In this document: in pieces, positions 11,276 to 21,363 of the stretch
Numbering within the stretch: position 1 is the stretch's first letter
Layout of the letters: each line of letters opens with the position of its first letter
From: Nemertoderma westbladi
Taxonomy: Eukaryota > Xenacoelomorpha > Nemertodermatida > Nemertodermatidae
Assembly: GCA_032718475.1 (NCBI GenBank)
Contig: JAUCBJ010006938.1
Coordinates: 87,026 to 151,025, forward strand
Direction: 5' to 3'
DNA length: 64,000 bases
Position numbers and translations under genes: made by a program
Notes under the pieces: model-generated
The model's input: the letters and a program-made list of their open reading frames with translations, nothing else
Told to the model about the DNA's origin: nothing
Databases searched by the model: none

Positions 11276-11788
11276 TTCACTGTCGTAATTATGGTCTTCT
11301 TAGAGTAAAAAGACCAAGACCAACAGAACAACGGGGACCTATAACAATGTTTGATGAAGTACACAGGGCTGGAGTTTTACTAAACCACACATATGTCATG
11401 ACAGAGCTAATGAATGTGCTTGATGGCTGGGGCCTGTTATGTCACCCCTATTTAACCCCCTATTTCACCCCCTATTAAACAGCGAGGATGTTGAAAGGAG
11501 TATCAGTCGTTTGTGACAAGGATGTGGATGGATTAATACCAGAAAGCATCTTCTCGAACAGGAGCTTAATACTTCAACATGGTGATGCGGGAAGTGATGA
11601 AAGTATCCAGTAGAAGTTTAATGGCTGATGGATTTTCTTTTTGCAACTCATCGATGATTCCATCTTTCATTCATCACATTTAATTTCATCATCGTGGCTA
11701 TTAAGTTTTAGAAGTATATCAGCTAATTCAGCCTTGCGATACTGGTAAAGTTTATAGACATGTTGTACTGTAGATACTGTTTCAAATA
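11276..11788. other. No gene recognised
   Basis: This is unique-looking AT-rich sequence between the truncated LINE and the SINE cluster. Short open frames have no recognisable motif. Confidence 0.5.
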
Positions 11789-12000
11789 TACAATGTAAAT
11801 AGGACAATATGATAATGCTCTCCAAAGCGAAAAATATCAACCGGCCCTATTAGGGCTCGAACCCGGTACCTAGGTTTCAAACTTCTGATTATCATCAGCC
11901 GGGTGAGTGTACTGAGCTACCAGACCGGATGATTATTTCGCTGTGGAGTGGGAGATCACATTTAGGCCAACTAATCACTCAAAGGAAAGTACAAGTTCGT
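11789..12000 (-). repeat. tRNA-like SINE copy
   Basis: The minus strand contains an A-box-like TGGTAGCTCAGTACACTC and a B-box-like GGGTTCGAGCCC spaced as in a tRNA, embedded in flanks shared almost exactly with the two arms of the palindrome at 12108-12602. Recurrence of a pol III promoter inside a longer conserved unit points to a tRNA-derived SINE. Confidence 0.7.
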
Positions 12001-12107
12001 TATTCCCGTGCTCTGCCAGAAATGGCAACCATGCCTCAAAGAATAACTATTATACAGTGTTGTAGAAACCACTGTAACCCCGTATGCCTGGCCCAGGCTG
12101 TTAATTA

Positions 12108-12602
12108 ATAATAATAAGTGAATTGTTGTGGGGAGAGTGACGCGGTGTATTAAATATACAATGTAAATAGGACAATATGATAATGCTCTCCAAAGCGAAA
12201 AATATCAACCGGCCCTATTGGGGCTCGAACCCGGTACCTATGTTTCAAACTTCTGGTTATCATCAGCCTGGTGAGTGTACTGAGATACCAGACCGGATGA
12301 ATATTTCGCTGTGGAGTGGGAGATCACATTTAGGCCAACTAATACTTGTACTTTCCTTTGAGTGATTAGTTGGCCTAAATGTGATCTCCCACTCCACAGC
12401 GAAATATTCATCCGGTCTGGTAGCTCAGTACACTCACCCGCCTGATGATAACCAGAAGTTTGAAACCTAGGTACCGGGTTCGAGCCCCAATAGGGCGGGT
12501 TGATATTTTTCGCTTTGGAGAGCATTATCATATTGTCCTATTTACATTGTATATTTAATACACCGCGTCACTCACCCCACAACAATTCACTTATTATTTG
12601 TA
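12108..12602. repeat. Large palindrome of two inverted tRNA-like SINE copies
   Basis: The left arm (about 12108-12343) and right arm (about 12370-12602) are reverse complements with only a handful of mismatches over roughly 235 bp. The spacer is about 26 bp. Each arm holds one tRNA-like promoter region, and the arms continue into the same flank (caattcacttatta), so whole units are inverted, not just the tRNA parts. The unit also occurs singly just upstream. Confidence 0.85.
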
Positions 12603-13028
12603 ATTACTGTTTGGGTCACCAATATGTAAGGTGCTACTCAAGCTTGAAATTCGAAAAAGAAGTTGTATTAATATTGCCGAAACAATTATCTATTAATCAG
12701 AGTAAAATTACTAACTGATTGGTTATCTTCTTTCCCTAACCCCTATCAAGTGTTGCACTACAGTATATACAGATGAATTACCCTTCTCCAGAACATACAC
12801 AAAAGATTAAACCAAAATAATTATTTAGCAAGCAATATGCAATTAACAATTAGTCCGAATTGCACAACATAAAATCGTATACTATGTAACCTTGACTTAT
12901 GTTTGAAATTAAATTAAAAATAAATTTTTATTATATATTTTAAGATCAATGCCTTTAATATAAATAATTAAAAATATATTTTAATATAATTTAATAAATA
13001 GCCAGTGACTAAATATATAAATACAATA
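12603..13028. other. AT-rich upstream region of the host gene
   Basis: No coding signal is visible. The last 130 bp before the first exon are about 85% A+T. A promoter is expected here or farther upstream, but no specific element can be defended. Confidence 0.4.
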
Positions 13029-13302
13029 ATGTTTGGGCTTACCATCCTAATCTCGGCCAATGTGGTAGGATTTTCGCTTGGTGATATTTACATCAATAAT
13101 TTCTGTACCAACCAAACCCCACTTGGAGTTTCTACTAAAGCCACAACTTCCTACGACTGCAGCATTGATTGCGAGAGGAATCATCAATGTCGGTCTTTCA
13201 CCTTCACTGACAGATGCCAGATATATGAAGAGGATTGTCTGGCAGATATGGTCAACTGGGATGTTGAAACTTTGGGGAGACGTTGGATCAACAAGAAAAA
13301 AG
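13029..13302 (+). CDS. Secreted PAN/Apple-EGF protein, exon 1 (signal peptide + PAN-like)
   Basis: The first in-frame ATG (13029) opens a hydrophobic leader, MFGLTILISANVVGF, typical of a secretory signal peptide. It is followed by a Cys-rich segment with SYDCSIDCERNHQCRSF and DRCQIYEEDC, the spacing of PAN/Apple modules (C-x3-C-x5-C, then C-x6-C). The exon ends AAAAAAG before GTTAAA, leaving phase 1. Exon 2 completes that codon as GTA (Val), so the splice keeps the frame. PAN modules bind proteins or sugars outside the cell. An upstream non-coding exon cannot be excluded. The donor is weaker than that of exon 2. Confidence 0.75.
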
Positions 13303-14089
13303 GTTAAATGAATTAATATAGAATATAACATATCGAATATATAATATATATCGAATATAATATCGAATCAACTCGTATATATTTCATCGAAACCAGAGCC
13401 CCAAAAAAATCCGATTGCATAAAAAACAAGTTTCAAACAATCAATTTACAAAATTGTCATATTTCCAATTCTGGTGCTGGCATCAAAATTGGGCCTCCGC
13501 CGAAAAATACAAGTTTGAAATTTCTAAATCAATTTATATGAATTCCATCCAATTGCTATCACCAAAAAACCGGTGTAAATCAAAAATATAGATGTTACAA
13601 TTCATATTTAATGAAATGTAATTTTCAAAAAACGTCTCAAAAAAAGTGCCAAAAGTAGGGTTAAAAAATGGTGCTATAACTCGAAAACTACCCAATATTT
13701 TTGAAAACGGTTTTCACTACTAGGAACGAAGACAATAGATTTTTAGGAAAAGTCATAAAATTTCAGATTCCCAACTGCGTTTGCTTCAGAATTATAATAA
13801 AAAAACCACGGGGGGGGGGGGGGGTCATATTGACCCTCCCCCGGGTTTAATAGGGTTAAACGAAATTTTTCATGCTTGCTACACATATCTCTAAAATAGT
13901 CTTTTCAGATACCTGGATACCGATTATATATACATTACATTCATTATTGACATATATTGTCTAAACCTTTTATGTATCCCGATTTCGTCAATAGTTTTTT
14001 AGGCTACGCCCTCCCTTTATCATGGCCGAGGAGTTTCTCCAACACCAAAGTGATATTTTAGCGATTATGATAACTGTCAAGATGAAGAA
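13303..14089. other. Intron 1, 5' part: AT-rich, with a 15-G run
   Basis: No gene is visible. A run of 15 G lies at 13810-13824. The word gctataactcgaaaactac (about 13674) resembles words near 3416 and 3910 in the unclassified insertion. Confidence 0.5.
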
Positions 14090-14983
14090 ATGAAATGTAT
14101 AAACATGAGCGAAGAACAATCCTTAACTGACCACCTTTTCGCAATGAATGTGCTATACACAACTTCACTGGGCAAACTAGTTGAAATACAACGGGAGCTG
14201 TTGGAGTCAAAAGATAATGTTTTAGCTTGGGGTCAAGCAACAGGGGCTGTAGAAAGTACAACAGCATCACAAACCGACGTCAACAAGAAAATTAAGACTT
14301 CAAGAAAACAGGCTACCAGTAAAGAAAGTATACCCGAGATCACATGCACGACAATGGAGCCGGCGCATCCTCGGGAGAAAACAAATGATGTGACAACACC
14401 TGCGAGTGAAGCGGTGCGGAATAGCGGGCCAAATACTTGGCAAACAGTGGAACCGAGACATCACAACATACACCACCAGTCACCGGCACTAAATCGGGAA
14501 CAGGCTTGGGAGTGGCCCCTCCTGCTAGCCAAAACAGGGATTCCCAAATAGCACATGTCTTTGTAGGTAACTTTGTACCTTCAACAACCAGCGACAATGT
14601 TAAACAGTACTTAGACAGGGAGGAGCTAAGCTACCGAGATGTTACCCCGATCACACGTAGTACACAAGGTAGCACGGTAGATAACACACCTACGAGTCAG
14701 GCCTTCCACGTGTAATCAGTCGGACATGGAGCATATCCTTAACCCAAACAACTGGGAGGACGGGGTTCGCATCAGAAAATATCGCCTCACAGCCACGGAA
14801 CGTGCATCGTTCTCTGTGAAACCACAGACTCGACCTGATGCAAGGAAGAGCAATGGCGATATCACTCAGGTGGCAAGTCAGGGGTCTTCCTCGGCCATTG
14901 ATAGTCGACCTTCAGCCGACTATCAATATATGACAACCCAGGGAGGTAGATGGGTCGGTGACTATATGCAGTGGATGTGCTAA
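14090..14983 (+). pseudogene. LINE ORF1 remnant inside intron 1
   Basis: Three plus-strand frames in succession carry an acidic N-terminal part, then HVFVGNFVPSTTSDNVKQYL (a fold-like VFVGN segment seen in some LINE ORF1 proteins) and ILNPNNWEDGVRIRKYRL. The PNNW-GV-R arrangement before the end of ORF1 is typical of nucleic-acid-binding ORF1 proteins of LINEs with an APE endonuclease. Frameshifts near 14530 and 14710 break it. The endonuclease part follows at 15131. Confidence 0.65.
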
Positions 14984-15130
14984 ACCCTACCGATACCAGG
15001 CGAGCCCACACAGGCACTAGAAACTATGTGCCCGATTCCAAGCAGATATCAACCGGAAAAACTTCGATGAACTACCTTTCTCAAATCTAGAACACAGGCC
15101 CCCCTATCTGGTGCTAGACAACAAAACACC

Positions 15131-16775
15131 ATGAACATACTACTATGGAATGACGAAGGAGTCAAGTCAACCATCAACACCACAACATATGATACTTTTG
15201 AAACAACAGACATACTACTTCTTACAGAGACAATGGCCAAACATACAGACATCCTAGGGTTCACATGCCATGATACGGAATGGTTGACCGTGGTTGACCA
15301 TGGACGGCCATGCGGAGGCCTATGTATTGCAGTCAACACGAGGCTACACACCACACAGAGAGTCCTTTTTAGGAATGACAAACTGGTTGCCCTTGATACC
15401 AAGCACATAGCTATGTGGTTATTATACTCTACAAACGGACATTTCTGATATCCTCTTGGATTTAGTTAATGCATTGAATACAGTCCGTGCCAAGTCGAAA
15501 ATGTCTGTAATAGTTTGCGGGGATTTTAACTGCAGGGTAGACAAATATTGCGACCGTGGAGAAATGCTTTGCAATGGGCTCCTTGGTGCTGGCTTGCACT
15601 GCCTCAATGACCCGAAGATCCCAACATATATATCGTGGAATGGGGAGAGCACAATCGACTTATTGTTTACCGAGGAGGGGCTCATTGTGAGCGGATTCAA
15701 TTCCGCCTCACTATCCCCATAAAGTTGGGAAGTGGCGCCCTTTTTCAGCAATATTGGAGATACGAGATTGATAGTAACCAATCTCGTATCACACCCAATA
15801 ATGGGATAACACAATCCCCAAAAGCCACACAAAGGGAGGTTAGAGGTCAAACCACCTCGAGAGGGCAAATAACCAACAGCAGGGGGGGGGGGGGGGGGCA
15901 CTCCCATAGAGGTGAGATGCGTGAAGTAGGTTATAAGCCAATGGGAGATGGGGAAAGTATCCGCTGGACAAAGGCCACTGTAGTGTAGAAGTGACTAGAT
16001 ATATATTATCAGTGTATTGACATACCAATTTAGTTATCTCAGTCATCAGTTCAGTGCAGATCAGTGATATTTTATACCGTCATCATTACCAATACATATT
16101 TACCGGTACAGCATATTATCAACCTTAATGCTACCAATTTATAACCTTTTACTGCGCTATCACGTAAATTCATTATCTAATATCAAGAGACATTAATTAA
16201 CTGCTATCATTTTACTGCAACGGCCTCGGCCTAGACATCACCCTAAGGTAAACTCGGCGACGCGTAATAATAAATCCGGTCGGGATCCCTTGATCCCGTC
16301 ACACTCATTGACCACATGATGGTGGAGGTGATGCCGACAATGAACACCAAACACCAGCGTATCTCAGCTTGTATTCAAATGGACTCCAGCATATCAAACA
16401 GAAATACAAGAACCCCTGCAATAAAACGCATTGACGTGGATGTTCTGGGCAGCACTCTGAATATCGAGGATTTCCAAGAACTTCTTAACTCTGACATTAA
16501 CATGGCTTGTACCTATCTAACTGATAAGATCTCAGAATCTGCAAAAGCCCCTAATAGAAGGGAAGGAAAACCATGACTTGACCAATCGTGCTACTTGGCC
16601 CGCAACGAACTCCGCAGAACATATTTGGAAATGAAAAGTAATTGTAATCAACAAACTCGAGATAAATACAGACTACTTCAGCGCAGTTATACCCAATTGA
16701 TAAAAGATAAACGCAAAATCTACGAATTCCATCAGGAACTCAAAGTGAATAAACCCCTAGATCCCTTCCTATAAT
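15131..16775 (+). pseudogene. LINE ORF2 remnant: APE-type endonuclease, split by a solo LTR; RT absent
   Basis: The reading starts NILLWNDEGVKSTI, ILLLTETMAKH and RPCGGLCIAVN. After a frameshift near 15440 it continues with VIVCGDFNCRVD and TYISWNGESTIDLLFT, the GDFN and S-x-D motifs of exonuclease/endonuclease/phosphatase-fold LINE nucleases. After the solo LTR (15686-16303) it resumes with DHMMVEVMPTMNTKHQRIS and runs to about 16775 with further stops. The RT and 3' end expected next are missing. LINEs normally lose the 5' end, so this 3' loss must come from a later deletion or rearrangement. Confidence 0.75.
15686..16303 (+). mobile_element. Solo LTR (618 bp) of the gag-only element family
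   Basis: It starts TGTGAGCGG and ends GATCCCGTCACA, with the 5-bp duplication ctcat at 15681-15685 and 16304-16308. It interrupts the LINE nuclease reading frame. Three stem-loops match positions in the LTRs of 52214-59377. The first is terminal, with loop TTCAATTCC. The second is GATACGAGATTG / CAATCTCGTATC at 15759-15790. The third is CGGGATC / GATCCCG next to the 3' end. A 17-G run is at 15882-15898. It presumably arose by LTR-LTR recombination. Orientation is taken from the full copy. Confidence 0.9.
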
Positions 16776-17398
16776 AATTGTATAATAACAAACTAGTTAA
16801 TTACATTTATTTATTTATTAATATAATACTCAATTTTAGTGTAATTTTTAATAGTTAGTGGAAATTTTAATTTCATATGTTTGGACTAATAAACATTATT
16901 ATTATTTATTTATAAAAGTTTTTTTAGCAAAAAAAGATTTTTTAATTTTTTAGCAATATTTATCATATCTGTACCATGATAGCATTTTCCCTGAAAACGG
17001 CCATATTCAATGGTAAAATATAGTGCTGCTCGAAGGCTTGTCCGAAATCAGACTATCTCTTACATTTTGGCTCTTAACTTGAGATTTGAAATCTCCTTTA
17101 CATTCGGCACATGATATGATAAAAAAGTTTATTTTGACAATTTCCAAAAAGGAGGGTAACCCCCCCCCCCCTCTTAAAGAAATAATATATAAAAATAATA
17201 ATAGATTATATTTTTAATATTTTTAGTAACAATTATTAATGTTAACGCAAAATATACAAAATAATTAATATGAAATTAAATGTTATAAAATATATATTTA
17301 TATAATAATAATTTAATTTAATTTAAAAAGAATGGATGTAAAATTTCACTTTGATAAATGACTTAATTATATTAGAATTATTTTTCATTTGCTTATAG
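16776..17398. other. Intron 1, 3' part
   Basis: AT-rich non-coding sequence with a run of 12 C near 17161. It ends in the acceptor TTTTTCATTTGCTTATAG. Confidence 0.5.
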
Positions 17399-17683
17399 TA
17401 CCATGGGCTGGCTCATTTACCTCACCATGTCACACCAACTACATCGGAGATGTTTCTCTAATGAAACAGAACGAGATTGGCAATTATACAAAATGCATGG
17501 CAGGATGTGGCAGTATTACACAATGTATTGCTGCTGTGTGGGCCTGGGACGACGAAGATCTGACAGCCAAATTATGTCTGTTCGAAAATCCAACAGTTTC
17601 TGATACAAATCTAAGCAACATCATTGATACATATGGAGATAATGTGGCATTCTTTGACAAGGTGGACAAAATCGAATTTCAAT
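17399..17683 (+). CDS. Secreted PAN/Apple-EGF protein, exon 2 (second PAN-like module)
   Basis: Acceptor TGCTTATAG and donor GTAAGTT are both strong, and the 285-bp exon is open throughout in the phase set by exon 1. It encodes PWAGSFTSPC, then YTKCMAGCGSITQC and KLCLFEN, a diverged PAN-like Cys pattern (C-x3-C-x5-C ... C-x-F). It ends in phase 1 with T of a Cys codon that exon 3 completes. The 4.1 kb intron before it has swollen by insertion of a LINE and an LTR. Domain identity is inferred from Cys spacing only. Confidence 0.75.
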
Positions 17684-18057
17684 GTAAGTTAGTTTTACAA
17701 AATATTCCCATTTTATCAAATGTTATTAATTAATATATTATTTAACAGTTTCAATAATTGATAATAATTTCATGGGGACAGCAACCATGCCGACCATCGG
17801 TCTATTCATGGATTCACGGTCTATTCACGGGATGACGACCGAAGGAATTCAATGGTAGAAGAAGGAATAGAATAGGAGCTGAGCATTGATTTTTTGATGA
17901 ATTATGAAGTATTTATTTGAAGAACATAGAATAGACAATATACTCCGGAACAATAGAAACACTTAAAATACTTATATTGTATAAAACTACAACTACTGTA
18001 ATATTATATTATGGATTAATTATATAATTGATAATAATTGAATATTTTATTACCCAG
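17684..18057. other. Intron 2 (374 bp)
   Basis: Begins GTAAGTT and ends TTATTACCCAG. It contains cggtctattca-type short repeats near 17797-17822 but no gene. Confidence 0.6.
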
Positions 18058-18383
18058 GCCCAGTAGAGGATCCGTGCCTTGTTTGCCAAACTGGTATAGA
18101 ATACGTCTGTAAGATAACAAAAGGACTGGTTACTGACTGCAGCTGTGCTGAGGGATACGCTCTTGATGAAGGCGATGGTTCCTGTAAAGGTTATACGATT
18201 ATTATATCAATTACTTTCACGAATATAGAATGTGACGAAAGGTTTGTGAGTCAGGCCTTGAGGATGTTAACGTGGTTTGAAACCAACAACGGCAAGCTAA
18301 TGGCATGGGCCAGAGCGAGAGATAAGTTTGCAGCTGCTGTAAAATCTAGCCCGAAATTTTCAGAAAATAGTAGCGATTTTTAA
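18058..18383 (+). CDS. Secreted PAN/Apple-EGF protein, exon 3 (EGF-like, C-terminus)
   Basis: The acceptor TTACCCAG joins in phase and gives PCLVCQTG, YVCKI, TDCSCAEGYAL and GSCKG, six cysteines with the C-x-C-x2-GY signature of an EGF-like module. The frame then stays open for about 63 more codons (…NIECDERFVSQALRMLTWF…) to TAA at 18381-18383. A possible donor at AAAG/GTTATA after the EGF module is weak, and the downstream residues look coding, so I take this as the last exon. The three exons give a protein of about 294 residues. A BEL element begins only 105 bp after the stop. Confidence 0.72.
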
Positions 18384-18488
18384 GTGATTTATATGTATTT
18401 ATGAGAAAATATAATTTAATGTAATTTTTTATATATATATATATATAGTATAAATTATGTAGGAAGATATATTACTTGAATATATAAC

Positions 18489-19728
18489 TGTTCGCGCTTT
18501 CAGACATTTAGCAGTTTAACCTGCCAATTTTAGGTGTCCTCTTGTTTATAAATCGACTTTAGCCTATAACAATTATTTAATGCACATGAAGTAACATTAG
18601 CCAAAGCCAGTCTATGCGCGATCATTCACCCACAGTTAAGGGAGACTGGATTCGGATGCTTGGACCTTATTGCGTTGCAGACCTACTGTATTATTCGATT
18701 GATTGTTACTATATAATCTCTGACAATATTATTCACTTTCAGGGAAATATTAACAGTTCCTTTAGGACGTGGCGCTTTAAGTATAAAACAGAGTTATGAC
18801 TTATACTAAACACAACGAGATGGCTAATGATTTTCGTAAATGGCGCATTCTTTAGGAGATGCTTTATTATCTGTCACACTGCTGCATACGATTTCACACT
18901 GCTGCACACTGATCTGCCGACCGTCACTGAATTTGATCATATATAAGGAGGATAGCCACTGACACATGTAGGGATAATGAAATAGCATTTACTGCACACT
19001 AAAACCAATGTAATGTAAGTCGCAGTTGCTACCGGTAACCGGTCCCTCTAACCTTTAGTAATCAAGAAGATTGGGGTTTTATGATTATTTATCGATATTC
19101 TCCAAATATAACAACATATCCATCAACATATAACCATTAATAACAGACAGTAAACAGAAGTACAATAATGCGGTGATATTCAGCCAGTATCGGTAATACC
19201 GGTACCGCAGTTGCAGGTGCAGTATCAAAGTTGTTCAGTCAGTGCAGACTGCAGTTTCATCAGTCAGTGATTCAGAGTCAGTTGCAGTCATCAGTTGCAG
19301 ATAATAGATTTACGTTCTTGTAATCCAAAGCCGTCTAATGTTGGCCAAAGTCTGAAACTTCAAACACAGAAGTACAGAAGAATCCTAAGCCGGTGTTCTG
19401 GGCTTAGAAAAGATATACACTGACTGAATTGCGTGGGTTTCTGTAGGCACTGTCCAACACAAAGAGAAAATCGCTCTGATTGGTCGAGCGAGCCGAACAA
19501 AGAACAAAGAAAAGCTCCATGCTGGCATTAAATCAGCTGACAGATGTCGTCATCTGAACTACACTCTATTTAGAGTATTTGGCGTATTGCGGCATAAAAT
19601 GGCTTGTTATGTCCGCTAAAACACCTACAGGGTACATTGCGGAGAAAATGGCTTGTTATGTCCGCTAAAACAACTAAACAGTTCATTGCGGAGAAAAATG
19701 ACTGGTTATATCCGCAAAAGCTTTTACA
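18489..19728 (-). repeat. BEL 3' LTR
   Basis: In plus orientation it reads TGTTCGCGC to GCTTTTACA. Mismatches to the other LTR cluster in about 18780-19060. Near 19588-19722 there are three tandem copies of a roughly 48-bp unit, each with GCGG/GCGGA and TCCGC words that can pair. Confidence 0.92.
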
Positions 19729-19805
19729 CCGCTCCCAGAAAATGGGATTTAATTCTATAAAATATAAAAATCACAGTTTCTAAAATATAAAAATACTCTA
19801 AACAG

Positions 19806-21363
19806 TTAGTCTTTCTTACGCGAACGGCATTTACGCAGTTTTTTGAGGCTAGCAAGAGTCCTTTTCTCTTTGGGGCGAGCCACTTTACTAGGAGGGCCAA
19901 TACTCCTGGGTGAAGGGTGCAATACAATTGCATCGGAAGGTTTTAGGATTATGGTCGGTGTATCTGCCGGTCGAGGTACCCGGTTGATTGGTATCAACCT
20001 CAGTGGAATGAGGTCGAACAACCTTGAGAGCGCGTTTTAAGACAGCGGCTCTTACTGGTTCCTGACGGGTCGTTTGCACGAGTGCGGTAGGTGGACCGTG
20101 TGTAGTGAGAAATTTCCTCGGTTTGATGGTTCTTTTCGACTCGCGTTCTCGGGCTCTGTGGAAATCGATATGCTTCTCCTCGAGCTGATTTTCCTCCGCT
20201 TGTCATTGAAAGCATTCGTCCAAAACTCTTGCAGAGAGTAGGGTCGTCCAAGTTCGATATCTTCTTAGGGATTCTGTGTTTCCCGATTGAACTGAGATAA
20301 AGCTAATTCGTTTACCGCTTGGACTTGCTGCTACAATTTACGTTTCTCTGAACAATCGTAGGTTCCTTTTCCGATCTTTGTCGAATAGTGTCTAACGCAT
20401 TGCGTACAACTCTCTCCTCCACCTCGGTGACAGGTTGTATCGGGGTTAGATCGGGACGATTATACGGGTTGAACGGCGATATTAAATGTCCGCGTCCCAA
20501 TCCGGCTAGGTAGGATGGGCAAATATCTAGGGAGCCCATAACCGGAGTGCCACCGACTAATTGTTCGGGTAACACCAGATCTTTGAACAATGAGTACAGT
20601 TCAGGAGGAACCATCATACTATTAGGATCAAGAGAGAGTCTGAGGTCTCACCAGGGAATGAGGAGGTCTGACCGATTATTCCGGAACTCTGATCATCGGT
20701 TTATTTAAGGATCGTTTGCGTCGAGCGAGCCTAGGTGATGCGTCAAACAAGTTTCGCACAAAACTCCCGTAAGTATAGCGAGTAAAAACTGTGTTTAGCG
20801 CAACGTCTCCGCGGATGTTTATGTCTTTCCGTGTGTTGGTTGGGTCTAGGGCATTCATCGTAATAATACCAAAGACGCACGTCTTGTAGGGGAAACGCTG
20901 GTGATCTTTCTCCAGTTTTACAACATCTCTCTCAAGAATTCCAAATATACTTTGAAGTCTCTGCATTTATCCAGTTCTTTAACGTCTTCTCTTTCGAGTT
21001 GGTTTCGAATAGAATTTTCGTGTTCGATTCTCAGTTTGTCGTTCTGACTCCGCTGGGTATGATATTTAAATAGGATCATTTCCCTTTCGGTGTCTACATC
21101 GTCCATATCGTGTAAATCGATAGGATGGCCAGTAGTAAAGAAGTCTATATACGTACCATTACGATGCGTATAGCGAGCGGTGAATTTTCTATAGACCAAT
21201 TCACGCGTGAGTTGTTCCTTGGACATTGGTGGTTCGATATAACGGCCATAGTCCTCCGTAGTAGAGGGACTAGCGTCACCGCGTATTAAACTATCAACAA
21301 CGCTTGCAATGGTAGGGTATATCGCTCCCTGATACCAAGATCATCTTCTATCAACTCAGACAT
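19806..21363 (-). pseudogene. Extra 3' ORF of the BEL element, frameshifted, function unknown
   Basis: A chain of minus-strand frames starting at ATG 21363 (MSELIEDDLGI) and ending at 19806 with a basic tail (KKLRKCRSRKKD) covers about 1.56 kb with at least three frame changes (near 21290, 20950 and 20640). Segments are charged and coding-like, for example ELVYRKFTARYTHRNGTYID and RDINIRG-type text around VFTRYTYGSFVRNLFD. I see no signal peptide or membrane span, so an env protein is not supported. It sits after pol in the same orientation, separated by 1.7 kb. I do not recognise the family. Confidence 0.5.

Noticed and set aside
11810-12540. Functional tRNA genes
   Set aside because: A and B boxes are present, but stems pair poorly and the tRNA-like part is embedded in a longer repeated unit, so SINE copies fit better.
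13005-13028. Upstream start of the PAN gene exon at 13005
   Set aside because: The codon at 13005 is GTG. The first ATG in frame is 13029 and gives a better signal peptide.
19806-21363. Env glycoprotein gene for the BEL extra ORF
   Set aside because: No signal peptide, membrane span or Cys/glycosylation-rich ectodomain is visible; the text is charged and soluble-looking.
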